Assembly: GCA_016794525.1 (NCBI GenBank)
Contig: JAEUJY010000018.1
Location: 1-64,000 of the forward strand
DNA: 64,000 nucleotides
Source of the DNA: Myxococcales bacterium
Lineage (GTDB): Bacteria > Myxococcota_A > Polyangia > Haliangiales > Haliangiaceae
Direction: 5' to 3'
Shown piece after piece: positions 48,452 to 60,670 of the stretch (its first letter is position 1; the number at the start of each line of letters is the position of its first letter). Under the pieces are notes generated by a model. That model did no database searches. It was not told where the DNA came from and saw nothing but the letters and a program-made list of their open reading frames with translations. The translations under genes were made by a program, and so were the position numbers.

Positions 48452-48477
48452 CCCCACGGGGGCATGACCCCGTGGGG
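48452..48477 (-). terminator. Strong hairpin after the kinase gene
   Basis: CCCCACGGGG, loop GCATGA, CCCCGTGGGG: ten perfect pairs. It lies just downstream of the kinase stop codon on the minus strand. There is no T tract, so rho-independent termination is not certain. Confidence 0.5.
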
Positions 48478-48478
48478 G

Positions 48479-48498
48479 AAGGTTTGTCGACAAACCTT
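48479..48498. repeat. Perfect 20-base palindrome
   Basis: AAGGTTTGTCGACAAACCTT, touching the end of the kinase gene. With the adjacent hairpin it forms a compact double-dyad element. Confidence 0.6.
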
Positions 48499-48507
48499 CA
48501 AGTAAAC
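48486..48507. repeat. Degenerate intergenic repeat, copy 2
   Basis: Second copy of the segment at 48388-48408. It overlaps the palindrome and the last codons of the kinase gene. Confidence 0.5.
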
Positions 48508-49475
48508 GACGGGCGCTGCCGGCGCGTCGTCTTGCCGACCGCGGCGAGGTGTAGCTGTTGCACCCAGCGCAGCTCCTCGAGCAGCGCCTCCGCCGAGGCC
48601 GGCCGGCCGTCGGGGTCCTTGCTGAGGCAGGCGCCGATCAGGTCGGCGACGTCGGGGTGCAAGTCCTCGGGCAGCGGCGCCGGTGCGTCGGTGACGACCG
48701 CCAGCAGATCGTCGCGCACCGAGGCGCCCGGCGCGAACGGCGGCCGCGCACAGATCATCTCGTACAGCAGGACGCCGATGCCCCAGATGTCGGTGCGGCC
48801 GTCGATCGGCTCGCGCGCGACCTGCTCGGGCGCCATGATCCGCGGCGTGCCGACGACGCCGGCCCCGACCTCGGCGCCCGCGCCGTCGAGGCTGCAGGCG
48901 ATGCCGAAGTCGATCAGCTTGGGCACGTGGCGGCGACCGTCGTCGGTCAGCATCACGTTCTCGCTCTTGATGTCGCGGTGGACGTAGCCCGCGCGGTGCA
49001 CCGCGGCCACCGCGTCGGTGACGCCGACGGCGATCTCGAGCGCGTGCGCGACCGGCAGCGGCCCGCGCTGGACGCGCTCCATCAGCGTCGTGCCGCGCGC
49101 CAGCTCCATCACGAAGTACGGGCGGCCCTGCGCGTCGTAGCCGAAGTCGAACACCTCGACGACGCCGGGGTGGCGCACCGCGCCGGCGATGCGCGCCTCG
49201 CGGAGGAACAGCGCGTGGGCCTCGGGCAGGTGGGCCAGCTCGGGCGCCAGCCGCTTGATCGCGACCGCGCGATCGATCACCGCGTGGCGCGCCAGGTACA
49301 CCGCGGCCATGCCGCCCTCGCCGAGCTGGCACTCGACCTCGTAGCAGCCGAGCCGCTCGCGGCGCGGCGCGACCCGCCCGCCGCGCGGCGAGCGCGCCCG
49401 CATGTCGACGCGCGTCGGGCCGCTCCAGGTCGCGGTCGACGGCCGCGCGGCGCTCTCGGTGTGCGGTCCCTCCAC
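48498..49475 (-). CDS. Soluble Ser/Thr protein kinase
   Basis: This is a kinase domain with little else: Gly loop LGEGGMAAVYLA, AIKRLAPE, HRDIKSENVML, IDFGIA and GTPRIMAPEQ; it should be active. No transmembrane helix or sensor domain is present, so it probably acts in the cytosol. The start is unclear. Codons upstream of ATG 49403 have coding-like third positions, so I chose GTG 49475; TTG 49511 and ATG 49403 are alternatives. A hairpin follows the stop. Confidence 0.82.
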   Translation of the reverse strand: MEGPHTESAARPSTATWSGPTRVDMRARSPRGGRVAPRRERLGCYEVECQLGEGGMAAVYLARHAVIDRAVAIKRLAPELAHLPEAHALFLREARIAGAVRHPGVVEVFDFGYDAQGRPYFVMELARGTTLMERVQRGPLPVAHALEIAVGVTDAVAAVHRAGYVHRDIKSENVMLTDDGRRHVPKLIDFGIACSLDGAGAEVGAGVVGTPRIMAPEQVAREPIDGRTDIWGIGVLLYEMICARPPFAPGASVRDDLLAVVTDAPAPLPEDLHPDVADLIGACLSKDPDGRPASAEALLEELRWVQQLHLAAVGKTTRRQRPSFT

Positions 49476-49593
49476 GGCGACCAGGCAAACATCGATGCGC
49501 GGCGCGGGCAATTTTTCGGCGCGCCGGGCGCGCGCACCTACAGTGTGCGCGCTGCGGTGTCCGCAGGTTGCGACGCGACCGTGCGCGTCGACG

Positions 49594-50109
49594 TCACATG
49601 AGGCGGGCGCCGGCGCTGGTGCCGGCGCTCGGCCGCGACGCCGCGGGGAACTCCTCGAAGTTGCGCTCGGGGAGCGGTAGCTCGCCCACGGTCGTGGCGA
49701 GCGTCGGCCGGAGCTGCTTGATGGTGCGCGCGATCAGCGCTCGATGGGCGACGACGCCCACGACCGGCGCCACCGCGAGGCCGACCACGACCGCGCTGGT
49801 CGAGTGCGCGATCAGCATCGCCAGCGCCGCGATCGCGCCGGCGACGCCGCCGAGCGTCCAGGCGACCGCGGACAGCCCGCCGCGGCGGCGATCGAGCGCC
49901 TGGCCGCAGCGATCGCACAGCCCGCGCGCGACGTGCTCGCCGCAGCGCGGTCGACGACAGCAGCGGCAGCGCCGCACCATGACCGCGTCGCAGAAGCAGC
50001 GCTCGGCGCTGCGCTCGATGTAGGCCTGCGTCCGAAACGGCCCCGCGAGGCTCATCTCCGACGCGCGCGCTCGCTCGTGGGCGGCCAGTCCGCCCGGAGG
50101 TTCGTCCAT
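49594..50109 (-). CDS. Cys-rich zinc-binding-like membrane protein (paralogue of the next gene)
   Basis: In this 171-residue protein a Cys cluster RCFCDAVMVRRCRCCRRPRCGEH continues into GLCDRCGQALD, giving a probable zinc ribbon or double finger at about 37-72. A hydrophobic hairpin follows (about 80-120). The tail IKQLRPTLATTVGELPLPE closely matches its neighbour at 50180-50620, so the two are tandem duplicates. The role is unknown. TACGGT lies eight bases before the ATG. Confidence 0.62.
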   Translation of the reverse strand: MDEPPGGLAAHERARASEMSLAGPFRTQAYIERSAERCFCDAVMVRRCRCCRRPRCGEHVARGLCDRCGQALDRRRGGLSAVAWTLGGVAGAIAALAMLIAHSTSAVVVGLAVAPVVGVVAHRALIARTIKQLRPTLATTVGELPLPERNFEEFPAASRPSAGTSAGARLM

Positions 50110-50117
50110 GTCCGATC

Positions 50118-50123
50118 ACCGTA
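50118..50123 (-). promoter_or_regulatory. -10-like TACGGT
   Basis: On the minus strand, ends eight bases before ATG 50109. Confidence 0.35.
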
Positions 50124-50179
50124 GGTCGCGCGCGGCGCTGATCAAGTGGCACACGCTGGCACGCGGCGAGCCCGCGTCG

Positions 50180-50620
50180 TCACAGCCCGATCATGGGATC
50201 GATGCCGCTGTTGCTGGGCGGCGGAAACTCGTCGTGCGCGGCCGCGGGCGCGGGCAGCTCGCCGACCGTCGTCGCGAGGCCGGGTCGGAGCTGCTTGACC
50301 GTGCGCGCCAGCAGCACCCGCTCGCTGCCGACCCGGGCCGCCGCGGCGAGCACGACGGCGCCGAGCGCCCCGGCCGGCACGCCCACGGCGATCATCGCGA
50401 CGGTGAGCGCGACGCCGACCACGCCGCTGAGCATCCACCCCCCCGCCGCGATGCCGGCGCGCCGCCGCGCGATCGCCTGGTCGCAGCGGTCGCACAACCC
50501 GCGCGCGAGGTGCTCGGCGCAGCGCGGCCGCCGACAGCACCGACAGCGCCGCGCCATCGCCGCGTCGCAGAAGCACCGCTCGGCGCTGCGCTCGACGTAC
50601 GCCTGGTCGCGGTAGGCCAT
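50180..50620 (-). CDS. Cys-rich zinc-binding-like membrane protein (paralogue of the previous gene)
   Basis: This 146-residue protein has the same layout: QAYVERSAERCFCDA, RRCRCCRRPRCAEHLARGLCDRC, a two-helix membrane hairpin (about 57-97) and a cytosolic tail with VKQLRPGLATTVGELP. The ATG follows the stop of the small upstream frame by two bases. The function is not known; the zinc ribbon plus membrane hairpin suggests a small membrane adaptor. Confidence 0.65.
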   Translation of the reverse strand: MAYRDQAYVERSAERCFCDAAMARRCRCCRRPRCAEHLARGLCDRCDQAIARRRAGIAAGGWMLSGVVGVALTVAMIAVGVPAGALGAVVLAAAARVGSERVLLARTVKQLRPGLATTVGELPAPAAAHDEFPPPSNSGIDPMIGL

Positions 50621-50622
50621 GG

Positions 50623-50754
50623 CTACAGCAGCCCCCGCGGCGGGCGCCGCGCCGCGGTGACGCGGTCGACCCGCTCCCCGGCCCAGCCGCCGCGCTCGAT
50701 CTCGTACTCGGCCTCGATCCGGCTCCGCAGCCAGTCAGCGCGCGGCGGGACCAT
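50623..50754 (-). CDS. Small 43-residue protein or gene remnant
   Basis: The product begins MVPPRADWLRSRIEAEYE, then IERGGWAGERVDRV. Amphipathic and charged, it resembles the helix that precedes the catalytic core in some M48-type peptidases, so it could be a remnant of such a gene. Two facts support expression: TACGCT lies seven bases before the ATG, and the next gene starts two bases after its stop. Confidence 0.45.
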   Translation of the reverse strand: MVPPRADWLRSRIEAEYEIERGGWAGERVDRVTAARRPPRGLL

Positions 50755-50761
50755 TGCCTCA

Positions 50762-50767
50762 AGCGTA
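50762..50767 (-). promoter_or_regulatory. -10-like TACGCT, leaderless spacing
   Basis: On the minus strand, ends seven bases before ATG 50754. It would drive the small frame and the Cys-rich gene after it. Confidence 0.4.
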
Positions 50768-50816
50768 GATCCGGGGCCGCGCGCGTCAAGGGGCCGCGCG
50801 GCCGGACCAGGCGCGC

Positions 50817-52670
<1,854 letters not shown>

Positions 52671-52678
52671 GGACGCGC

Positions 52679-52684
52679 ACTGTA
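52679..52684 (-). promoter_or_regulatory. -10-like TACAGT
   Basis: On the minus strand, ends eight bases before ATG 52670. Confidence 0.38.
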
Positions 52685-52835
52685 CCGGGCGGCGCCACGC
52701 GCACCACTGCCGGCCCGGGCAGGAACGAGTGTCGCTACCGACGACAGACCAGTCGATCAGCCAGGCCACTCGGGCAGGCAAGCGCAGCGATCCCGCACGG
52801 TTGGGATCGGTCCAGGGCTTGCTAATCGGGCGGCC

Positions 52836-53723
52836 ATGCTGCGCCTTGGAGCCTCGCTGTTCGCCGCCGTCGTGGTGCTGGTCGGGTGTGTCGACGCCGA
52901 CGACTCCTACGATGAGGCCGAGTCGGTCGCCGCGGCCGACGGCAAGGCCGACGCCAGCAGCGAGCTGCGCGTGCGCGCCGGCGACACGACGGTGTGGATG
53001 ACCACCGCGCTGGCGCGGGTCGAGGACGACCGCGGGCCGGCGTTCGTGCTGCGCGGCCGGGCCAGCCGCGAGGTGACCGACGGCAACGCCTACGTCTTCG
53101 ACGACGTCTACGGCGAGTTCGGGCTGCGCGGCCCGCGCTCGTTCGAGGTGCGCTGGGACATCCTCTCCAACACCGCGCCGCTGGTGCAGGGCGTGCAGCA
53201 GTACCAGTCGCTCAACTTCGCCCACAGCGCGACGCGCCCCGATCACCTGACCAGCCGCGTGATCGTGCGGCCGCGCCTCGACAGCTTCAGCGGCGCGACG
53301 TCGATCTACCTGACCGCCGAGCTGACGCCGGTGGTGGTCGACGGCCGCGTCGTCTACCGGCTGGCCGGTAAGTCGTCGCGCGCGTTCGCCGCGGTGGTGG
53401 CGATCCGCGGCGACATCGCGATGAACGCCCGCCCGGTCGACGCGACCCACTTCGTCGTCGATCTGACCCAGGCCGACGTCGACGCGCTGGCCGGCGCCAC
53501 CGGGGCGCAGCTCGAGGTCGTGCTCGACGGCAGCACCCGCAAGCGCGCGCACCTCGGCCTCGCCATCAAGGCGCTGGCGATCACCACCGGCGACGCCTAC
53601 GACACCTGGCCGCCGCCGACCTGCACCGCCGCGACCCAGGCGTGCCTGGCCGCGCTGCCCGCCGGCACCACCGACCTGTCGAGCTGCGGCGAGGCGGTGC
53701 TGGTGCGGGCCTGCCGCCGCTGA
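52836..53723 (+). CDS. Lipoprotein of unknown function
   Basis: This 295-residue protein begins MLRLGASLFAAVVVLVGCVD, with lipobox LVGC followed by acidic residues. The mature part is beta-rich with a WDILSNTAPLVQGVQQYQ segment and a C-terminal domain with four Cys (TCTAATQACLAALPA and SSCGEAVLVRAC). No family is recognised. It is convergent with the membrane protein at 53724, with stops touching. Confidence 0.6.
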   Translation: MLRLGASLFAAVVVLVGCVDADDSYDEAESVAAADGKADASSELRVRAGDTTVWMTTALARVEDDRGPAFVLRGRASREVTDGNAYVFDDVYGEFGLRGPRSFEVRWDILSNTAPLVQGVQQYQSLNFAHSATRPDHLTSRVIVRPRLDSFSGATSIYLTAELTPVVVDGRVVYRLAGKSSRAFAAVVAIRGDIAMNARPVDATHFVVDLTQADVDALAGATGAQLEVVLDGSTRKRAHLGLAIKALAITTGDAYDTWPPPTCTAATQACLAALPAGTTDLSSCGEAVLVRACRR

Positions 53724-54635
53724 TCACGACGCGCGGACCAGCTGCGGGACGCCGTCGGGGATCCACCGCTCGCTGGTGACGCCGCGGTACGCCGCGCCGC
53801 TCGCCGCGCCGGGCATCGGCCGCAGCCGACCGCGGACCTCGACCCGATCGCCGTCGGCGAGCACGACCTGGCGGACGTGGGTGGCGGCGAACGGATCGAG
53901 ATCGTCGACGCCGCGGCGCTGGGGATCGATCACGTCGAGGTGGGCGGCGTAGGTCGGCGCCACCGCGCGCGCCGGCGCGCCGTCGACGTCGAGCGCGACC
54001 GGCCCGGCCGGGATCTCGACCACCGCGCCGTCGTCGAGCACGACGTCGAAGCCGACGCCGACGCTGTCGCGCAGCATCACCCGCTCGCCGCGATCGCGGT
54101 AGCTCGCCTGCAGCGCGTACGCGACGCACGGGGCGTCGCCGATCGCCGCGGGTGCGGTGCCGCGCGCGACGACGCGGCCGGGGCGGCCGGTGAGGCGCCC
54201 GACCGCGAGCCCGCGGGCCTCGGCGCCGTTGGGGCGGACCGGGGGCGGCCGGCGCCACCAGCGCCATAGCGCGCGCACGCCGATCGCCAGCAGGTAGATC
54301 GCCACGAAGACGAACGCGACGACCAGGATCACCGCGACGATCTCACCGACCGAGCCGCCGGCCTCGATCAGGCCGCAGCCGTCGCAGCCGCTGCAGGCCT
54401 CGAGCCCGCCACCGGCGGCGCCGCCGGTGCTGCCGACCTTGGCCGCGGTGCGGATGCGGCGGCGCACCGACGGGCTGCCCCAGGCTCGCTCGAGCAGCGA
54501 CGCGCGCCCGGCCGGGGCGCGCAGGTCGGCGAGGCGATGGTGGGCGCTGGCGAGGCAGCGGTCGGCGGCGGGCTGGAGCGTGCGGCAGTCGAGGCAGATC
54601 GCGGGGCGCGGAGGCCAGGCGGGCATGTCCAGCAT
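53724..54635 (-). CDS. Zinc-ribbon-like membrane protein with beta-rich cytosolic domain
   Basis: In this 303-residue protein the head has Cys pairs (ICLDCRTLQ and ACSGCDGCGL) that could bind zinc. One transmembrane helix is present (EIVAVILVVAFVFVAIYLLA, about 98-120). After an Arg/Trp/Pro-rich border comes a beta-rich domain (DAPCVAYALQASYRDRGER, VGFDVVLDDGAVVEIP) that resembles the E3-ubiquitin-ligase-like GIDE domain seen in some bacterial membrane proteins; this is tentative. I chose ATG 54635; upstream sequence in the frame is not coding-like. Confidence 0.6.
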   Translation of the reverse strand: MLDMPAWPPRPAICLDCRTLQPAADRCLASAHHRLADLRAPAGRASLLERAWGSPSVRRRIRTAAKVGSTGGAAGGGLEACSGCDGCGLIEAGGSVGEIVAVILVVAFVFVAIYLLAIGVRALWRWWRRPPPVRPNGAEARGLAVGRLTGRPGRVVARGTAPAAIGDAPCVAYALQASYRDRGERVMLRDSVGVGFDVVLDDGAVVEIPAGPVALDVDGAPARAVAPTYAAHLDVIDPQRRGVDDLDPFAATHVRQVVLADGDRVEVRGRLRPMPGAASGAAYRGVTSERWIPDGVPQLVRAS

Positions 54636-54783
54636 CGTGCGTCGGCGCGGGCGCCGAGACGAGATAATCGCGGGGCGCGATTTCTCCCTGTCCCCGCGGG
54701 ACCACCGACCGGCTTGAATGCCGTCGCGAGACGCGGACTTGCGCGGTGGATCCGGCCCACGCACGCCGACCCGTCCGGTGTTC

Positions 54784-54789
54784 TACAGT
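54784..54789 (+). promoter_or_regulatory. -10-like TACAGT, leaderless spacing
   Basis: Ends seven bases before GTG 54797, in the divergent region with the membrane protein. Confidence 0.42.
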
Positions 54790-54796
54790 GCCGGCC

Positions 54797-55255
54797 GTGT
54801 GGTGGAACCGCGAAAAGAAAGAGGTCTCGGAGTTCCTGTACCGCCTGCTGGTGGCCGAGGCCCCGCGCGGCCACGCCCAGGGGGTCGCGGCGCGGATGGA
54901 GGTGCCGTACCCGACGCTGTCGAAGTACTGGCTCGGGCACCGGCGGTTCCCGGCGGCGCTGCTGAAGCCGCTGTTCCTCGCGACTGATCAGGATCCGCGG
55001 ATCGGCGAGTTCTTCCTGACCGACGGCACCGACTACGCGCTGACCCGCCGGACGCCGGCCGCGGCCCCGCCCGATCGCGCCCGCGCGCTCGTGGAGCTGC
55101 AGCACCTGCAGGGTCGGCTGTCGGCGCTGTTCCTGGGCGCGACCAGCCCCGACAGCGAGGCCGGCCCGGCGGTGAGCCCGGGCGAGGCCACCGCGCTGCG
55201 CGGCGCGCTCGACGAGCTGATCACCGCCGCCCAGCGCCTGCGCGCCGCGTTCTGA
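54797..55255 (+). CDS. Small HTH-like regulator
   Basis: In this 152-residue protein KKEVSEFLYRLLVAEAPRG leads to an HTH-like stretch AQGVAARMEVPYPTLSKYW. RRFPAALLKPLFLATDQDPR and IGEFFL then follow. This order resembles phage CII/Cro-type regulators that use a short HTH and a tetramerising tail. The C-terminal helix DRARALVELQHLQGRLSALF is probably for oligomerisation. GTG 54797 is preferred for its -10-like spacing. A repeat and a strong hairpin follow the stop. Confidence 0.6.
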   Translation: MWWNREKKEVSEFLYRLLVAEAPRGHAQGVAARMEVPYPTLSKYWLGHRRFPAALLKPLFLATDQDPRIGEFFLTDGTDYALTRRTPAAAPPDRARALVELQHLQGRLSALFLGATSPDSEAGPAVSPGEATALRGALDELITAAQRLRAAF

Positions 55256-55294
55256 GTTCCTTGGAAGGGGCTTTCCCCGACGGGGCCCCAACCC
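55254..55294. repeat. Intergenic direct repeat, short copy
   Basis: Starts with GAGTTCCTTGGAAGGGGC and ends with CCCCGACGGGGCCCCAACCC. Both blocks recur intact in the longer copy at 55297-55366. The region lies between two convergent genes. Confidence 0.7.
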
Positions 55295-55296
55295 AC

Positions 55297-55366
55297 GAGT
55301 TCCTTGGAAGGGGCTTTCGCAAAGCCCCTTCCCCGCCGGGGGCAAGCCCCGACGGGGCCCCAACCC
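55297..55366. repeat. Intergenic direct repeat, long copy
   Basis: Same ends as the short copy, with an insertion of about 29 bases that completes a perfect hairpin. It looks like a dispersed REP-type element of this genome. Confidence 0.7.
55306..55332. terminator. 12-pair hairpin between convergent genes
   Basis: GGAAGGGGCTTT, loop CGC, AAAGCCCCTTCC: a perfect stem placed between two converging genes. It could terminate transcription from both sides. Confidence 0.5.
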
Positions 55367-55430
55367 GAAACGCGAGCACCCACAGCGCGGATCGGTAGTT
55401 GGATCAACCCGCTGAGCTCGCGAGAAGATC

Positions 55431-57202
55431 TCACGGCGGCGGCGCCGGATCGCTCCACCCGCGCGCGGCGTCGACGTAGCGCAGGCCGAGCCGCTCGGCG
55501 AAGCCGCGATCGGCGGCGCCGGTGCCGACGTGGATCGCGCGCGCGAGGTCGAGGCCGTGGCGGTGCGCGAGCTCGACGCCGAGCGACGGCAGCGGCTTGC
55601 GGCACCAGCACACCGGCGGCCCGGCGCCGTGGCGGCACCACGCGATCGGCAGCGCGGCGCCGAGCAGCTCGGCCGCGCGCGCGGCCAGCGCGTCGAGCGC
55701 GACCGGCAGGATCCGCCCGTCGGCCACCGCCGGCGCCCAGCCGGTCGCGACCACCGCCCAGCCCGCGGCGCGCCAGCGCGCGATCGCCGCGGCGGCGCCG
55801 TCGATCAGCGCGACGTCGTCGGGGCACTCGGGTCGCCCGCGCCACACCACGTCGGCCAGCTCGACGATCAGCGCCGGCGCGCCGCCTGGCCCCGGCTGGC
55901 GCGCGAAGGCGCGGCGCTCGACCGCGACGAAGCCCTCGTCGTCGCCGGGCGGCTCCAGCTCGCGGCGCCAGCGGAACTGCGCCGCCGGCGGCAGCAACAC
56001 CGGGTCGCGGCCGCGCATCAGCTCGGCGGGCTCGGGCTGCCGGCCGAGCCGCGCGTAGGCGCGCGCCGCGGCGTTGACCTGTGCGTCCTCGAGCGAGGTG
56101 TCGAGCCACACGCAGCGCACCGCCGCGCCGTGGCGTCCGGCGGCGGCCAGCACGTCGGCGCGCTGGGCCCGCGTCGGGTAGGTGTTGTCGAGGACGACGC
56201 GGGTCGCGCCGGCGGCCAGCGCGTCGTCGAGCGCGCGCGCGAGCTTGGCCAGCGTGCCGCCGCGCTCGTCGCGGTTGAGCCGCAGGTAGCCGGCCTCGAC
56301 CAGCGGCGCCACCGCCGTCGACTTGCCGGCGCCGGGGATGCCCATCACGACGACCACCTCGGCGGCGGCGGCCGGCACCGCCACCGTCGCCGGCGGCGCG
56401 CGGTCGAGGAACGCGCGGTCGAGCACGGCGTGGGCCTCGTCGTCGAGGGCCAGCGCCGACGCCGCGTCGATCGCGGTCGCCACCTGGGTCGCGCCCGGCA
56501 GCGGCACCGCGCCGTGGGCCCGCAGCCACGCCAGCACCACCGCCGCCGGCGACGCGCCCAGCCGCGCCGCGGTCGCCGCGACCACGCCGTGCGCGAACAG
56601 CTTCGCCGCCGCCGCCGCGCCGCCGAACGGCCGGTGCGCCAGCACCTCGACGCCGCGCGCCACGCACCACGCGACCAGCCCGCCGCGCAGCGCGTCGGTC
56701 TTGCGCGGCGACAGCTCGATCTCGATCGCCGCGATCGGCGCGATCGCCAGCGCCGCCTCGAGCTGCGCGCGCCCGACGTTGGCCAGGCCGATCGCCGCGA
56801 CGACGCCGTCGGCGCGCAGCCGCGCCAGCGCCCGCGCGCTGGTGGCCAGCGGCACCTGCGGGTCGACGGCGTGCAGGAGGTACAGATCGATCCGCGGCAG
56901 CCGGGCCCGGCTGGCCGCGGCCGCGGCCGCCAGGTGCGCGGCGCGCCCGTCCGGCTGCCAGCGCCCGCCCGGCCGCACCAGCCCGCCCTTGGTGACGATC
57001 CGCACCGCCGCCGCCGGCCGCGCCGCGCACGCGGCCGCCACCAGCCGCTCGTTGTGGCCGCGGTCGGCGTCGTCGAGCGCGTAGGCGTCGGCGGTGTCGA
57101 ACAGCGTGACGCCGTGATCGATCGCCGCCACCAGCGCGGCGTGGGCGCGGCCGTCGTCTCGCGCCGCGACCGTCGACAGCCGCATGCAGCCGAGCGCGCG
57201 GA

Positions 57203-57206
<4 letters not shown>
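55431..57206 (-). CDS. Aldo/keto reductase - P-loop polynucleotide kinase - HAD-like fusion
   Basis: This 591-residue three-domain protein begins with an aldo/keto reductase barrel (about 1-285): HGVTLFDTADAYAL with the catalytic Tyr, IVTKGG with Lys, and YLLHAVDPQ with His. From 289 a P-loop kinase of the polynucleotide-kinase type has VVMGIPGAGKSTAV and VVLDNTYPTRAQRADVLAAA. The last 170 residues resemble a HAD phosphatase: CWCRKPLPSLG and a VGTGAADRGFAERLG end. The first catalytic Asp (DxD) and the VGD motif look altered (VELADVV, VGT). A kinase/phosphatase pair is known in RNA-end-repair PNKP. GTG overlaps the kinase gene stop (GTGA). Confidence 0.8.
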
Positions 57207-60151
<2,945 letters not shown>

Positions 60152-60160
60152 GGCGCGGCG

Positions 60161-60166
60161 AGAATA
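60161..60166 (-). promoter_or_regulatory. -10-like TATTCT
   Basis: On the minus strand, ends nine bases before GTG 60151. Confidence 0.35.
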
Positions 60167-60304
60167 GACGAGCCGCCGGCGGTCGCCAGCGCGGCGTCGC
60201 GCGGGCGTGCGCCAGCGCAACCTCGGCGCGCCCGGCGTGCGACTTCGCGCGCCGGCCGGCATCTCCCCCGCGAAGGCCGCCCGTCGCGGCACCACGGAGT
60301 CACC

Positions 60305-60634
60305 ATGCAGCAGCGCTCGGTTGTCAAGCTCATCATCCTGTCGATCATCACCTTCGGCATCTACGCGATCGTGTGGATGGTCTCGACCAAGCGCGAGATG
60401 AACCAGCGCGGCGCCGCCATTCCGACCGCGTGGCTGGCGCTCGTGCCCGTCGTCGGGATCTGGTGGACCTGGCGTTACTGCGCCGGCGTCGAGCAGGTCA
60501 CCGGGGGGAAGACGTCGCAGGTGATGGCGTTCGTCGTGCTCGCGCTGCTCGGCGTAATCGGCATGGCGATCGTCCAGGACGCTTTCAACAAGACCACCAC
60601 TCACGATACGATCACGTTTGTGCGCGCCGCCTGA
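60305..60634 (+). CDS. DUF4234-like small membrane protein
   Basis: This 109-residue protein has three hydrophobic helices: LIILSIITFGIYAIVWM, TAWLALVPVVGIWWTWRY and VMAFVVLALLGVIGMAIVQ. The YxxxWM-type segment with FGIYAIVW at the first helix is the hallmark of DUF4234. The family's function is unknown. ACGGAG at 60294-60299 is a fair ribosome-binding site. The repeat-rich membrane protein follows 36 bases later on the same strand. Confidence 0.72.
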   Translation: MQQRSVVKLIILSIITFGIYAIVWMVSTKREMNQRGAAIPTAWLALVPVVGIWWTWRYCAGVEQVTGGKTSQVMAFVVLALLGVIGMAIVQDAFNKTTTHDTITFVRAA

Positions 60635-60670
60635 GCACGCACGTAGCTGGTCACCTCGCAGGGAGTCGAC

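Noticed and set aside
48400-49403. Alternative frame across the soluble kinase gene ending in KVCRQTFPHGV
   Set aside because: It reads the repeat element and kinase out of frame; the kinase motifs are in the other frame.
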